Shown: one piece after another, positions 50,301-58,500 of the stretch
Layout: each line of letters opens with the position of its first letter
How positions within the stretch are numbered: the first letter of the stretch is position 1
Assembly: GCA_002633005.1 (NCBI GenBank)
Contig: NMRA01000364.1
Coordinates: 57,075-121,074, forward strand
Source: Phoronis australis
Lineage: Eukaryota > Phoronida > Phoronidae
DNA length: 64,000 bases
Direction of reading: 5' to 3'
Translations under genes and position numbers: made by a program
Notes under the pieces: model-generated
Databases searched by the model: none
Told to the model about the DNA's origin: nothing
What the model saw: only the letters and a program-made list of their open reading frames with translations

Positions 50301-51231
50301 GACAAGAATAGACTAAATTAATGAATTTCGCATATCAACTTTGTGCTTTTTGATATACTGAAAAACGCAAGACGTCAAATCAACCAGCAAAATGATGGCT
50401 CATTACCGGATCATGTAGAACACAAAAAACAAAACCAAGGCATGCACACTTAGACCACGCAAGGTTTTCTGAATGTTGGTCATAATCCTTTCACAGGATG
50501 CAAGTCAGGCTCATTAAATGAATGCCGAGGATGGAACTTTAATAATAATGCATAGCACCTGCTGTCATTGGAACACACAAACTGAAATTATTAAATAAAC
50601 AAAAAAAGCTTCACAGCTTCTATTTTTCTGACACGAACAAAGATACAGGACTTAAACAGCGATGGAATGATCGGACTCTTTTCACGCTCCCTGAAGTATA
50701 CAACAGGTGTTACGCAACTCAACTACAACTTAACACAGGAGACATCTTTTGGCACATCTAGAACTCAGCTTATGAGTCCCTATTCACCACCAAAATTATC
50801 TACCAGTACACTAATAATAATGACAATAAAAATTACAAAAGATAAGTAATGCAAACACAAACCGACGTGGCACACTTGTCTACTAGAGGGTCAGTGTCAG
50901 TAGCCAGAAGGCTGAAGAGACAAACACTGCACAGACACAATACAACAAAGAAATAGACCCGGTTGCGCAAAATTAGCATAAATGAGACGATCACTTCTGC
51001 CTCGACACCACTCTTAGGATTTAGACGGGCAATCAACACGCAACAATATGACTGGACACAATTGGAGCATCTACTTCCACTATGTCAAATTTTTTCACAC
51101 CCACATCTACCCTAGGTCAGTTTGCACCAAGTCAAGCGGGTCATGTGAACGGCACGCTACTCACCTGTCTTGGCCACAACGCAGCCAGCAAAGCAAGCTC
51201 CAAGAATCATCGCTACAGACACGTACAACAT
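14162..51231 (-). CDS. Type I membrane receptor with Ig, DB and FN3 modules, 33 coding exons
   Basis: I assembled 33 exons with GT-AG borders into one frame of 1629 codons plus stop (duplicate exon 32 counted once). Order: signal peptide 1-22; Ig 23-151; four DB-FN3 pairs 152-973; Ig 974-1058; Ig 1059-1156; Pro-rich linker 1157-1179; DB 1180-1275; two FN3 1276-1490; transmembrane helix about 1493-1515; basic stop-transfer RIRRR; cytoplasmic tail to 1629. DB is the Cys-rich module (Pfam DB, PF01682) known from nematode and other invertebrate Ig/FN3 proteins, such as C. elegans C25G4.10. The ectodomain has many N-glycosylation sequons. The architecture fits a cell-surface adhesion or signalling receptor; ligand and partners are unknown. 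The start is the first ATG after an in-frame TGA. Confidence 0.95.
14882..15008. repeat. 24-base minisatellite, five copies
   Basis: The unit reads ATTGTTTGGGTCAGGGCGCC plus ATCT, perfectly repeated. A second array lies at 15403-15529 in the duplicated segment. It is a multiple of three, so it stays open in several frames, but it lies in a receptor intron. Confidence 0.92.
15095..15191 (-). pseudogene. Second copy of receptor exon 32, probably an assembly duplicate
   Basis: Identical in sequence to 15616-15712. It sits in the 520-base segment 14705-15224, which ends at the single N at 15225 and is followed by its near-identical copy. Exon phases do not allow both copies in one transcript. 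Confidence 0.8.
15226..15745. repeat. 520-base direct duplication, copy 2
   Basis: Starts directly after the single N at 15225. Contains the exon 32 copy nearest to the transmembrane exon. Confidence 0.9.
15616..15712 (-). CDS. Receptor exon 32: membrane-proximal cytoplasmic tail
   Basis: Acceptor ATTATAG, donor GTAAGT. It joins exon 31 as CYVTR-IRRRTPVVK, a clear stop-transfer sequence, then SFENQTYYSTNGGQHD. An identical copy of this exon lies at 15095-15191 within a 520-base duplication; only one copy is needed. If both were spliced in tandem, phase 0 out and phase 2 in would not match. Confidence 0.88.
16488..16572 (-). CDS. Receptor exon 31: transmembrane helix
   Basis: Encodes about 25 hydrophobic residues (AIGVGVGVSTLVVIVIVVMV) ending CYVTR. 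The small-residue G-x-G-x-G start of the helix could favour helix packing. Phase 1 in, phase 2 out. Confidence 0.93.
17243..17630. repeat. 29-base minisatellite, about 13 copies
   Basis: The unit contains GTATTCATAAGCAC(A)AAACATGG followed by (T/C)CAGTT, with a few substitutions and one short unit. It lies in the intron between receptor exons 30 and 31. Confidence 0.92.
17965..18804 (-). CDS. Receptor exons 29-30: FN3 domain 6 and juxtamembrane stalk
   Basis: Exons 18635-18804 and 17965-18133. Landmarks: LPSVP, NVTWLPP, YEIYVQAVNVYGSGPST, then a short Pro/Lys stalk (PLPGKTPSPQK) before the membrane. The donor is placed after AAGG because only this phase keeps the transmembrane exon open. Confidence 0.93.
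19254..19650. repeat. 27/28-base minisatellite, about 14 copies
   Basis: The unit contains TACTATACAGTCACACATGA then AGACA(A/G)A, alternating with a 28-base variant carrying one extra A. It lies in the intron between receptor exons 28 and 29. Confidence 0.92.
19841..21312 (-). CDS. Receptor exons 27-28: FN3 domain 5
   Basis: Exons 21140-21312 and 19841-19973. Landmarks: IPSPP, LLVEWGYP, YKIWVKASNNFGSSADS. Confidence 0.93.
21330..21378. repeat. Short tandem repeat, ~24 bases, two copies
   Basis: CTTAATACTAATTAAGACTA occurs twice in succession just upstream (gene sense) of receptor exon 27. Confidence 0.7.
21654..22560. repeat. Interspersed composite repeat, copy A
   Basis: Starts with the small inverted motif AACGCTAGAGCGTT. 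Inside are about four degenerate units sharing TCTCTAGATAT, CAGAAA(C/T), CCCCAAAACA/CCCCCAAACA and 'AAAATGG'. The same opening occurs at 40465. It lies in the intron between receptor exons 26 and 27. Confidence 0.75.
22630..23875 (-). CDS. Receptor exons 25-26: DB module 5
   Basis: Exons 23741-23875 and 22630-22782, phase 1-1 each, six cysteines each (DCCIKKNIPSKCLVAC; VCCRDAGVPSPCLNTC). GRDHSVCC followed by GVPSPC is the most canonical DB signature in the protein. The exon 25 donor is the less usual GTTAGT. Confidence 0.93.
24029..24097 (-). CDS. Receptor exon 24: Pro-rich linker
   Basis: A 69-base phase 1-1 exon rich in proline (PTPPVTPSPLPPVP), between Ig 3 and DB 5. It could be skipped without changing frame. 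Confidence 0.85.
24674..24967 (-). CDS. Receptor exon 23: Ig domain 3
   Basis: A whole Ig domain on one phase 1-1 exon: VRLECFFEG, TWWTRQ, VDFTMYTCYGNNSLG. The donor GTGGGA is weaker than others, but the frame and the next acceptor fit. Confidence 0.93.
25075..25090. repeat. 16-base perfect palindrome
   Basis: ATATTGTGCACAATAT is its own reverse complement. It abuts the longer inverted-repeat element that follows. Confidence 0.85.
25092..25255. mobile_element. MITE-like inverted-repeat element
   Basis: Terminal arms ATAGATTATTAC and GTAATAATCTAT enclose 140 bases. The core has perfect 20-base arms (25141-25160 and 25187-25206) around a GC-rich loop with a second small hairpin (GGGGC..GCCCC). 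Flanking words GGGGATAACG and CGTTATCCCC are also inverted. No coding. It lies in the intron between receptor exons 22 and 23. Confidence 0.8.
25788..25862 (+). other. tRNA-derived sequence (SINE head or tRNA pseudogene)
   Basis: It has a Pol III A box TGGTGTAGTGG at 25793-25803 and a B box GGTTCGACTCC at 25836-25846, spaced as in tRNA genes. The T stem does not pair well (CTGGG against CCGTC) and no clean cloverleaf forms, so I do not call a functional tRNA. A perfect 22-base palindrome centred on CACTAGTG follows at 25869-25890. Confidence 0.7.
27544..29808 (-). CDS. Receptor exons 21-22: Ig domain 2
   Basis: Exons 29675-29808 (phase 1-0) and 27544-27664 (0-1). Landmarks: VAFYCYAEG with first Cys, TYMWTD with the core Trp, and DRGFYECTATNSIG with second Cys. 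It resembles I-set domains. Confidence 0.93.
30070..30350. repeat. Large imperfect palindrome
   Basis: The left half (about 30073-30205) and the right half (about 30215-30350) are inverted copies. Shared words include ACAAAATTTGT, CTTTGACAGT(G/T)GTTTGCAGC and GTGTCGTTTTAATAATAAG at the centre. It lies in the intron just after receptor exon 20 and could fold into a long RNA hairpin. Confidence 0.75.
30391..31242 (-). CDS. Receptor exons 19-20: FN3 domain 4
   Basis: Exons 31085-31242 and 30391-30523. Landmarks: LPSPP, KLHWQEP, YAVYAIAVNSYGASLPT. A ~280-base imperfect palindrome begins about 40 bases after the exon 20 donor. Confidence 0.94.
32123..32894 (-). CDS. Receptor exons 17-18: DB module 4
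   Basis: Exons 32730-32894 and 32123-32272, phase 1-1 each, six cysteines each (RCCVKAGVQRQCLVYC; SCCSKSNVPSECLGFC). Exon 17 carries a short extra N-terminal piece rich in Pro, Asn and Gly. Confidence 0.93.
33400..34955 (-). CDS. Receptor exons 15-16: FN3 domain 3
   Basis: Exons 34798-34955 and 33400-33556. Landmarks: VLPSFP, ITIGWTKP, YYLSVAAYNSYGSSIMT. Confidence 0.94.
35973..38114 (-). CDS. Receptor exons 13-14: DB module 3
   Basis: Exons 37986-38114 and 35973-36128, phase 1-1 each, six cysteines each (ACCVARGISGRCLDLC; PCCRRKGVSENCLPLC). The intron between them contains the 229-base duplication around the N at 37339. Confidence 0.93.
36325..36553. repeat. 229-base direct duplication, copy 1
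   Basis: Nearly identical to 37341-37569. Shared ends are AATGCTCTTGTACAGGCACA and CCCAAATATATAC. It lies in the intron between receptor exons 13 and 14. Confidence 0.9.
36573..36720. repeat. GC-rich tandem repeat, ~60-base unit, about 2.5 copies
   Basis: Units share GGGTGGGCGGTTAACC, ACATGGGCGCTTA and a partial CCTGGGCGGTT at either side. It lies within the 785-base segment between the two 229-base copies. Confidence 0.75.
37341..37569. repeat. 229-base direct duplication, copy 2
   Basis: Begins just after the single N at 37339. The 785 bases between the copies (36554-37338) are present only on the copy 1 side. Confidence 0.9.
39039..40053 (-). CDS. Receptor exons 11-12: FN3 domain 2
   Basis: Exons 39905-40053 and 39039-39243. 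Landmarks: IPGPP, VRWDVP, YWVQVSSQGVNGTSLPS. The domain is followed by a longer polar linker containing TDDADKWVPPTG. Exon 12 is taken to start with AGG (acceptor TTTGTAG), the only choice that keeps frame with exon 11. Confidence 0.92.
39280..39520. repeat. Degenerate tandem repeat rich in ATATCAATA
   Basis: Several diverged units of roughly 60-70 bases share CATATCAATAT, CAGT(T/A)A and TGTGAT(A/G). It lies in the intron between receptor exons 11 and 12. Confidence 0.55.
40465..41611. repeat. Interspersed composite repeat, copy B (contains the N gap)
   Basis: Opens with CAAGAGCAACGCAGAGCGTT, as copy A does. Inside are units with GCCACTAGGGGGCA / GCCATTAGGTGGCG and TTTCATGAAAATCCGTTCAG. It ends with a GGAC tandem tract and a hairpin (GCGTCCACATATATGTGGGC). 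It lies in the intron between receptor exons 10 and 11. Confidence 0.75.
40887..41192. other. Assembly gap (306 Ns)
   Basis: A run of N inside a repetitive element. No receptor coding sequence is missing, because exons 10 and 11 on either side join in frame. Confidence 0.98.
41688..43309 (-). CDS. Receptor exons 9-10: DB module 2
   Basis: Exons 43181-43309 and 41688-41837, phase 1-1 each, six cysteines each (GCCRRSEVVADC; SCCRYIGIPDRCQSLC). Confidence 0.93.
43378..43570. repeat. Direct repeat, copy 1 (~190 bases)
   Basis: Shares with 43862-44050 the words AACTTTGTGAA, GTGGTATTGAATATAATA, CAGAAGTTGTGC and GATGCAACGCTAG, in the same order. It lies in the intron between receptor exons 8 and 9. 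Confidence 0.75.
43862..44050. repeat. Direct repeat, copy 2 (~190 bases)
   Basis: Diverged partner of 43378-43570, same orientation, about 480 bases away. Confidence 0.75.
44382..46040 (-). CDS. Receptor exons 7-8: FN3 domain 1
   Basis: Exons 45889-46040 (phase 1-0) and 44382-44568 (0-1). The FN3 landmarks are LPSPP at the start, the strand-B Trp in LVSWAKP, and YELYMVAYNVHGSSGPT in the F-G region. Confidence 0.94.
45365..45455. repeat. CA-rich minisatellite, about 3 copies
   Basis: GGCCAAGCTATGCACACATA and close variants repeat with a ~29-base period. It lies in the intron between receptor exons 8 and 7. Confidence 0.75.
46347..47085 (-). CDS. Receptor exons 5-6: DB module 1
   Basis: Exons 46954-47085 and 46347-46502, both phase 1-1. 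Each carries exactly six cysteines in the pattern CC...C-x3-C...C...C (DCCVSKNVSTECLSLC; NCCKRRGVGDDCLGLC). The GV before the third Cys in exon 6 is typical of DB modules. Confidence 0.93.
47739..49955 (-). CDS. Receptor exons 2-4: Ig domain 1
   Basis: Exons 49855-49955, 49115-49217 and 47739-47921. Together they give one Ig domain: first Cys in DFYCKVF, the core Trp in LKWRF, second Cys in DEGVYQC. It is followed by a Pro-rich hinge containing PEPTPPMPT. Unlike the other modules this Ig is split over three exons (phases 1-0, 0-1, 1-1). Sequons include NGT, NAS, NVT and NFT. Confidence 0.93.
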
Positions 51232-51273
51232 TGTAAAGATCCTTGAGTGTCATGTGAACATTGCAAAACTCCA
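51165..51273 (-). CDS. Receptor exon 1: 5' UTR end and signal peptide
   Basis: The ATG is at 51231-51229. Residues 1-22 form a typical signal peptide with the core VSVAMILGACFAGCVVA. Upstream of the ATG lie 42 bases, then a strong acceptor (a long T/C tract ending TTTTTGCAG), so this is not the first transcribed exon. The donor GTGAGT follows 51165; phase 1. Confidence 0.93.
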
Positions 51274-51749
51274 CTGCAAAAAGAAGAAAACAGCTTGAGG
51301 TCAGCCACACAGTGTTTTTTTAAAAACTTGCTGAATTTGTTGTAATTTGCCAGAGGGTATGAGCAACACCAGATAGAAACTAGACAAAATATGGCACAGA
51401 CATTGAAAACTGGAAATTTTGTTGATTTTCCATGAGATTTGTGAAATTTTGAATATATTAATTGAGGAATAAAGATATGATTAAGGATTGGTTGCTGAAA
51501 ACTTGAAGTTAAAGGTTTTAAATGATACTCTAAAGGTACTTTGAACCATTATAGTTGATTTCTGTAAAAACCCATTAATAAAACATAAAAATAACCTTCA
51601 AAACAGGAACTTGTGCCTTGGTGATAGTCGCACAATGCAAACACTGAGTGTCACAGGTGGCTAAATCACTGTTAACAGCTTATTATTTAAAATGACTTCT
51701 TCTTATTAAAATGGCATTGGCAAAATTGAATTTCAGCCCCGAAAAGTGA

Positions 51750-51875
51750 GGGCCCTATATTAATATAGGTGGCCCCCTTCATCGGCTGCCTTCTGGCAGG
51801 GCCACCTATATTAATACGGTACCCACTGGAAGGCTCACGTTGAGCGAGGCTTCCTATATTAATATAGAGGGCCCC
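51750..51875. mobile_element. Small palindromic element with TATATTAATATA arms
   Basis: The terminal inverted arms are GGGCCCTATATTAATATAGG (51750-51769) and its near reverse complement at 51853-51875. A third copy, GGGCCACCTATATTAATA, lies inside. It is about 520 bases upstream of the receptor ATG. It is probably a MITE-like insertion; the perfect palindrome could also bind a dimeric protein. Confidence 0.7.
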
Positions 51876-52019
51876 GCCGGAAGGTGACTGACGAGCGAGA
51901 ATTCACATGCAAAAATTCACGTCATTTCCAGCACTGTTGAAAAATGGTGAAATTTATCGGAGCCCCCATTTTGAAAACAACTTCCGGTTAAGTAGCACTC
52001 GATAATAGCTATCTACAAA

Positions 52020-52770
52020 AAATATCGAAGTAATTGGGCCCCGCAAACAGGGTGCCAAGAAACTTCAGAGAAACAAAGGAAAACCGAAAAAAATGAAACT
52101 GCCACTAGGGGGTAACGCATCTGAAAGTTGTCAACGTCTGTCCTAAACTTGATAGGAATACACTTGCTAAATTTGATAAAGATCCTGCAGTGGATTTAGG
52201 ACATACAGCTACAGGTGCAAAAAGACCTGCCACTAGGAGGCGCCACAGTAGTCAGTTGTTATTGTCAACTGTCTTCTTCATACTGAGAACAGATATGCCA
52301 ATTTTCACAATCACCCAAAGAATGGTTTGGTTGATAGAAAAGCGGATGCCAAAAACTGATTAAAAAAACCACAAATGGCTACTAGGTGGTGCAAAAGGCC
52401 TCAAATACTTCCGAAAACAGACAGATAGCTTCATGTCACCAATAGATGCTTATATTCCAAATTTTATGAAAATCGGTTGAGGACACCTTTGAAGATACAA
52501 AAGTACACCCAAAAAAATAAAATTGCCACTAGGAGGCATACCAGTACACTCATCCATCTGAAAGTCGTCAATGTCTGTTAGTGAAGATGACCTGTAGAGT
52601 GTTTAGGAGATACAAAAATGGGAAGAAAAAACTGCCACTAGGAGGCACCACAGTAGCAAGAGTAATTGGAAAATCATCGTCAGCCTTTCTCTTCACAGGA
52701 AGAACATACATGTCTACTTTCACTTGGTTGATAGAGGGGCGGATGCTAAAAAGCGTAAAAGTACGAGCAT
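52020..52770. repeat. Interspersed composite repeat, copy C
   Basis: Contains four diverged units with (A)TTGCCACTAGGAGGCA / ACTGCCACTAGGGGG, TCTGAAAGT(T/C)GTCAA and GGTTGATAGA(A/G)(A/G)(A/G)GCGGATGC, matching copy B. The outer hairpin ends are not seen. Confidence 0.7.
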
Positions 52771-55274
52771 TTAACTGCTTCAGGGCTTGGGTGACCTACA
52801 AACCAAAGCACAAGTGAAGTGATAACTAAAACATGAACAATATTTTTAAGAGTTCACCTTGCATTAATATCTAGCAAAGCTTGGTCATGTGACTGATACC
52901 ACTTTTTCCTGGGGATGTACCTTTCTTTGAAGCTAAATTTTAATAAAATTGATATGGTCATGTCACCCAAAGAATAAAAGGTATCAAGTCATTAAGCCAA
53001 ACACCAAATTCCACAGCCTTATTTCAGACACTTTATACTTTTACTTGGTTAAAGTTTTAAGATATTTGGCTACAATGCGAGAGAATTTCCCTCATACTGT
53101 TGAAAAATATGAAAACATGAATTTTGCATAAAAAGTGAAATGTTTAATATTCAATGGCCCCAAAACACCTCACTTTCTCTACCAACAGTGTCATGGCCCT
53201 ACTTTCAAAAACCCCCAAAATCACAGTCACAGCTTTGGCCTAGGATAAGCACTAATGCGAGAATAAATGCACCTAGACCACTGTTTGACAAAAACTTGCC
53301 CCTGAGCCAATGTGGCTTTGAAGCATGACAAGCGAAACCAATGCAACACTTTGGTGGAGCATGTCATCCAGAAGTTTGTGGTGATCTGAGAGTGATAAAG
53401 AAATAGTATGCCATTATACCTTAGTTTTCATAAACTGATTAAATCGTTGAATTTCTAATGTAATTCTCAGTTCTCACTAACTTTGCGAGACTTTTTCACA
53501 ATCAACATTACTGCTATGTTACTTTCACAATTTCTGTCACATTTCAACAAACTATTTTTAATAAAGCCTTGAGTTAAGGACACCCTTGATCAAACAGACA
53601 ATATGCATGGTGATATCAATAAATAAAGTGTAGCAGGTGGTCTTGTTTCTTGTTGTGGTTCAATGCACAATTTTGCTGACTCTCAAGACAAACTGAACTT
53701 TTCAGTGAATTTAGGGATGGGAAAAACTACATGAGGAATATGTAGAACTAGTAGCATGTTCAATCCACCCAACAATGTATAGTTAACACTTACGTTTCAT
53801 CACCTACGGCTATGCTACTAAGCCTTGTAAGTTGTCATTTCTGTAGTTATTCCATTAGATTCATTAGAAAGCAGTCATCAGAAATCTTGAATAACTCTAC
53901 GTCAAGTTGTAGGGAAAAACAAATGGCCATAGCCATAATAACTTGTGAAATGATCTATCCACAGAAAAAATCAGAAAAACCCCTCCAGAAGCAACAGCCC
54001 GGAGCTATGGCTCTGCAAAACAAAATAGTGAAGACTGGCACCAACAATGCTATCTGATTGTTTTCTTGTTTCTGGCATCACTGCACTGGTGGTTAAATGT
54101 TCAGGCCAACTAAACCCAGTTGTAACTTTTTCTAAAGCATTAGCTATCAAGTAACCGTTACCATTCAAACCGACAGTTACAACTTTTGTAACTCTAGTTA
54201 GTGGTTTTAGTCGCTAGAGGTCAGTGCTATCACTTTGCAATTCACTCCAGTTAGTGCTTCTGTGCACATTGTTTCCAACAACAATTGACAGCAGCACCAT
54301 CTAGTGAGTTGCAACGGTTATAACCTCCCATTAAACCGCCATCACAGAAGGTTTTAACTAAGCCACAGATACAACTTTTAAAACCATTTTTAAGTATTCA
54401 GATAGAACCTTTGGCTGATGCAATGGCTAATAAAGCAAAACATAGTGTGTCTCTTCCCCATAAAATTGATCGATTAGAAAAGTTCAACCAAATGTGCCAT
54501 TTCTAATTCATGAACCCACAGTAAAACTATGTCACCAGTGGTGCTGCGGCCTTTGTGCATGGAATAGACCTTTTGCATAATAAAAGCAAGGTAAATTTTG
54601 GTCTTGACGCCATGGTGTCTGTTAACCTGTTGCTCAGTCATTTGGGCTTGCACGGGGTAACTAGTTCCCATACTGGCTTAGAATTTTTTGTAAATTATAG
54701 GTTCCTTTCACAAAATAGGCATTTTGAAATGGGCATACTAGGTGAGTGAAAGCAGTTCTTTGCGAACCCTGCTCTCAAGTTGCGTTTACAAGGGAGACAA
54801 CTGTCACGGAGCAACTAACACCGAACAGCTGATTGGACACAAGTGTGTGTGTAAACACGACTGACAAAGAGCAAGTTGACATTGCGGCAGTCATTTTTGA
54901 TACCGGTTTGAGGGGTAGAGTCAGTTGCACTTGATCAGTTATGAACTATATGTCCAAACACACCTGGGACATGGGGGAAAGAGATCATCTTACAATGAGC
55001 TTGCGCAATAGCATATGTATGGGTGATCTGCAGGCATTCCGCATCATTTGGACATTCGCTATTGTTTATGCGAGCATGTGCAGACAGTTTTTGTGTAAAT
55101 GACTCACGCTGTTCTAGTTTGAGATCTAATGTCATGAAAATGCAACTTAAGGGAAGCAAATTCCACTTTGACAACTGTTCCTATTGTAAAAAAAACAGCT
55201 TAAGTATACAACTGCTCCAGTTTTTTTACTTCGCCAAGCTCTCCTGCAGTTTGTGACTTGTAAACAATTGAAAG

Positions 55275-55505
55275 GTCAGCAATTGAAATCTAACCACAAA
55301 CCAGGCACATTGCAAACAAATGAATATAGTCAAACCATGTCATAGCCTTATTTACAGCGTTCTTCAGAACAAGTCTGACTTTGTCCATAGAATAGTCACA
55401 GTGTACAAGTGTATTGTCATCTGCGTAATTGTAACGCTTGCACTTGCCTTCAAGTATATAGAAAAAATCATTTATGAAAACTGTAACAGGAATGACGGAT
55501 ATGTT
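55275..55505 (-). mobile_element. Fragment of a non-LTR retrotransposon reverse transcriptase
   Basis: The frame contains VTVFINDFFYILEG followed by CKRYNYADDNTLVHCDYS. The FIND-YADD pair is the RT palm with the catalytic Asp-Asp, as in Jockey/CR1-type LINEs. The sequence before and after it loses similarity. It is a short dead scrap next to the 3' end of the larger element. Confidence 0.85.
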
Positions 55506-55596
55506 TTCGACAATTTGTATTGCTATATACAAAATCAGCGTTCAGGATGGGCATCATGAAATTATCAAAAAATACAGGAAAAACGACCAGAATCTA

Positions 55597-58500
55597 TTAA
55601 TTGGCTTCATCGATCCTTGTCTCCCATGGCACTGTTAGTTCTATTATGGCCAATTCTTTTAAGCTGTCTGATCATAAAACTATCAGGCTTCATTGCTGTC
55701 ACTGCTATGTGTGTTGGAAAAATTGCTTGATTTCCCAGATCTACTGTCATCTTCCAGTCCCTTGAATTGCGGAATAAACCCTGGTGGTGATTTCCTCCTC
55801 CACTGCTGCTCTTTTTCCCCACTCTCCTATCGATATCCAGGATATGTGACAGGGCCTTCAACACCTGGGTATGCCGCCAAGTATACTTTCCCTCTGCTAC
55901 TGTGCACGCTGATAGTATGTGCTATAAAGTTCCTGGTTCCCTGCACCTATCACATCTATCGTCTTCAGATTTCCCCCACAGACTCAAGTTCCTCGGTGTG
56001 GGAAGTTGATCGTACGCTACTCTAAGCACAAAGCTGAGTCTCTGACTTTATGATGACAACAGATCCTTTGAAGTGATTTTCTTTCTCAAACAGCCATCCC
56101 ACGTCGTCCATTCGCCCTGCTTCTTTAAGCCCACCACTATAGCACCTCTCCTCTCTTCTTCAGCAATGCGTATCTCCTGAAGCACCATATCTCCTTTCCT
56201 TTTGTTGTCTTCCACCTCTTAGTTGGTATGAAGCCTAGCCCTTGCCTACCCACGCACACTGTTCCGACTATGTCCTTGTGCCGCAGTCTGCTCTCTGCCT
56301 CTGCCACTGCTGCTTCCCACTTTGTACCTGCCGTGATCTCAACTCTAGCACTTCTCACCAAACTATCCTTAGAGTCCCTCAACGTCATCCAGGCTCTAGC
56401 TTTCCCCACCTTGAACTCCTCTACCAGCGACCTTGTTGGTAAGGCGACTGCTGCTGACTTGCTGTATAGACCCACACTTGTAAAGGTTGGTGGTACTCCC
56501 AACCATTTCCACAAGGCTATGCCGACTTTCATCTCCATCAATTCCACGGTGGTCAGGGATATGTTGCAGATACTCAGAGGCCATGCAAGTTTCGGCTGCA
56601 ACCCAAATTGGTAACACCAGTCCTTATATCTTCCTGGAAGTCCAATGGCGTAGATCTTTTTCAGGTTCTCTGCCATCATATGCATGGTAGCCCGGCTATT
56701 CTTGGAATCCCTCAATGTGGTGTCATAATTCCTTCCTAGGTATTTCAATGGCTTCTTGTCCAGAGATGGAATGGACTCACCGTCAATGCTGAAAGTATCA
56801 TGATGGCTAACTTTCCCCTTTGTCATCACCAAACTCCTGGATTTGAAGACCTTGAACTTCATCCTTGCCCATCTCACCAAATCCGCCAACTTCTTCAGCA
56901 CCCATGGTGCTCTGCCTGTGAAGATGGTGGTAATTAGCAGGTCATACACAAATGCTTTGATCACTGGTAGTCTCGACCCTTGGAATAGTGGGCCTCTGCA
57001 TTCTTTACTGGCTTTTTGAATTAAGATGTTCATTTCCATCACGAATAATATTATTGATATGGTGCAGTCCGTCAAAATTCCCTTCTCATGCCTGCCAGTT
57101 TGTCGTGAAGTCCCCCACAGTAAATCTTATCCGTATGCGACGCGACATTATGGCAAAGAAAATCTTGCACTCTATGCAGAGAAGAGAAATTGGTCGAAAG
57201 TCCTCTATTGCCTTTGCCGCTGCTGTCTTTGGGATGAAACAACCCTCGCCCTTGCCCCATCCACATGGTAGTGTCCCGGCTTTCCAAATTGTCCTCAATA
57301 GCTTCCATAGTCTTCTCACCAAGAGCAGGCACTGCTTGTAGACTTTGTAGGACAAACCTGAAGGACCTGGTGCTGAGTTTGCACTTACCCTTCTAACCAC
57401 TTCCTGCACTTCAGATAGCTTTATCTCTCCCATTTCAAAGGCCATTTCCTGTGGATCCTCGATGGTCATCCAGTCGAATGGGGAAAGTTGTCCGTCGCGG
57501 TCTGAGTCGCTAGGCACCTTCTCCAGGTGACCTTTCTACATAGTAGCTGTTTCACAAAACCATACGGATTCTTAATGAACCTTTGTCTTTGCACCGCGTA
57601 ATCCTTGCGCCGCTTTCTTAGCCTCTTTGCTCGCCTCAGGTTGAACAGACGGTTTCTTAGTTCCTCTCGCAACACAAATAAGTCTTCCTTCTCCTGGTCG
57701 TAAGTACTCTTCTAGACCTGGGTGAGGTGTCTTAGTTCTGCCCGGATGTCACTTATTTCCCGTTGTCTTCGATTGGGCCCCGCTGGTTGCTCGTTGACTT
57801 CCCGCTTCTCAATCACTCCAAATTTATCCTTGCAAATGTTGTACACGATGTCTGTCATTGCTGACATCTTCCTATGAGCGGGCCCTTTCAATGCTACCTC
57901 GATCCAAAATGCTGTTCAGGTCCTGATTAAGTTGCCTCCACTTTGCTGTGTCCGCATTATTGGGCCAGTCTATCTTCTTTCTCCTCTCTGAGTTGGTCGG
58001 ATTCCTTTCCGTACTATGAATCTCAGATTGAGTGAGTTGGCCGTCCTCTGGATCAATCATGGGCTCCTGTTGAGACCCTACTTCAAATTCTGTCACCAGA
58101 CCTTCATCCTCTGTCTCCTCAGCTACTTGGCTCCCTCCAGTGTCATCTGTGTCAGTTTCCACGATAGCTCTGTTGGTATGCAGGCTGGCTGCGTACACTT
58201 CATCAGAATGAGATATGGGGTTAAAAACATCGTCTTCTAGTTCAGCTGCTTTATCTGTTGCAGGAAAGTATGCCCTTATCGTCCCTTGGACTGAGCTTCT
58301 CTGGATTCAGTAACACTGTGGCTTTGTACATGGCTCCTGTCTCCTACCGTCTTACTAGTGGAACTGCCTGTTCCTACTAAGCCTTGACGCTGTAAACACT
58401 TCATTTTACCCTAGTGTATTCTTACTCCTCTTGCATTCTTGCACACTTTCCCACAGACACTGCAAGTGTTGATAGAGAATTGGGGCACACCTTTAGAGAC

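Larger units (their letters stand above)
51274..55274. other. Upstream flank or first intron of the receptor gene
   Basis: No coding exon is supported. The acceptor at the receptor ATG exon implies that a non-coding 5' exon and the promoter lie here or further right. Contents: the palindromic element at 51750, the composite repeat at 52020 and featureless AT-rich DNA. Confidence 0.6.
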
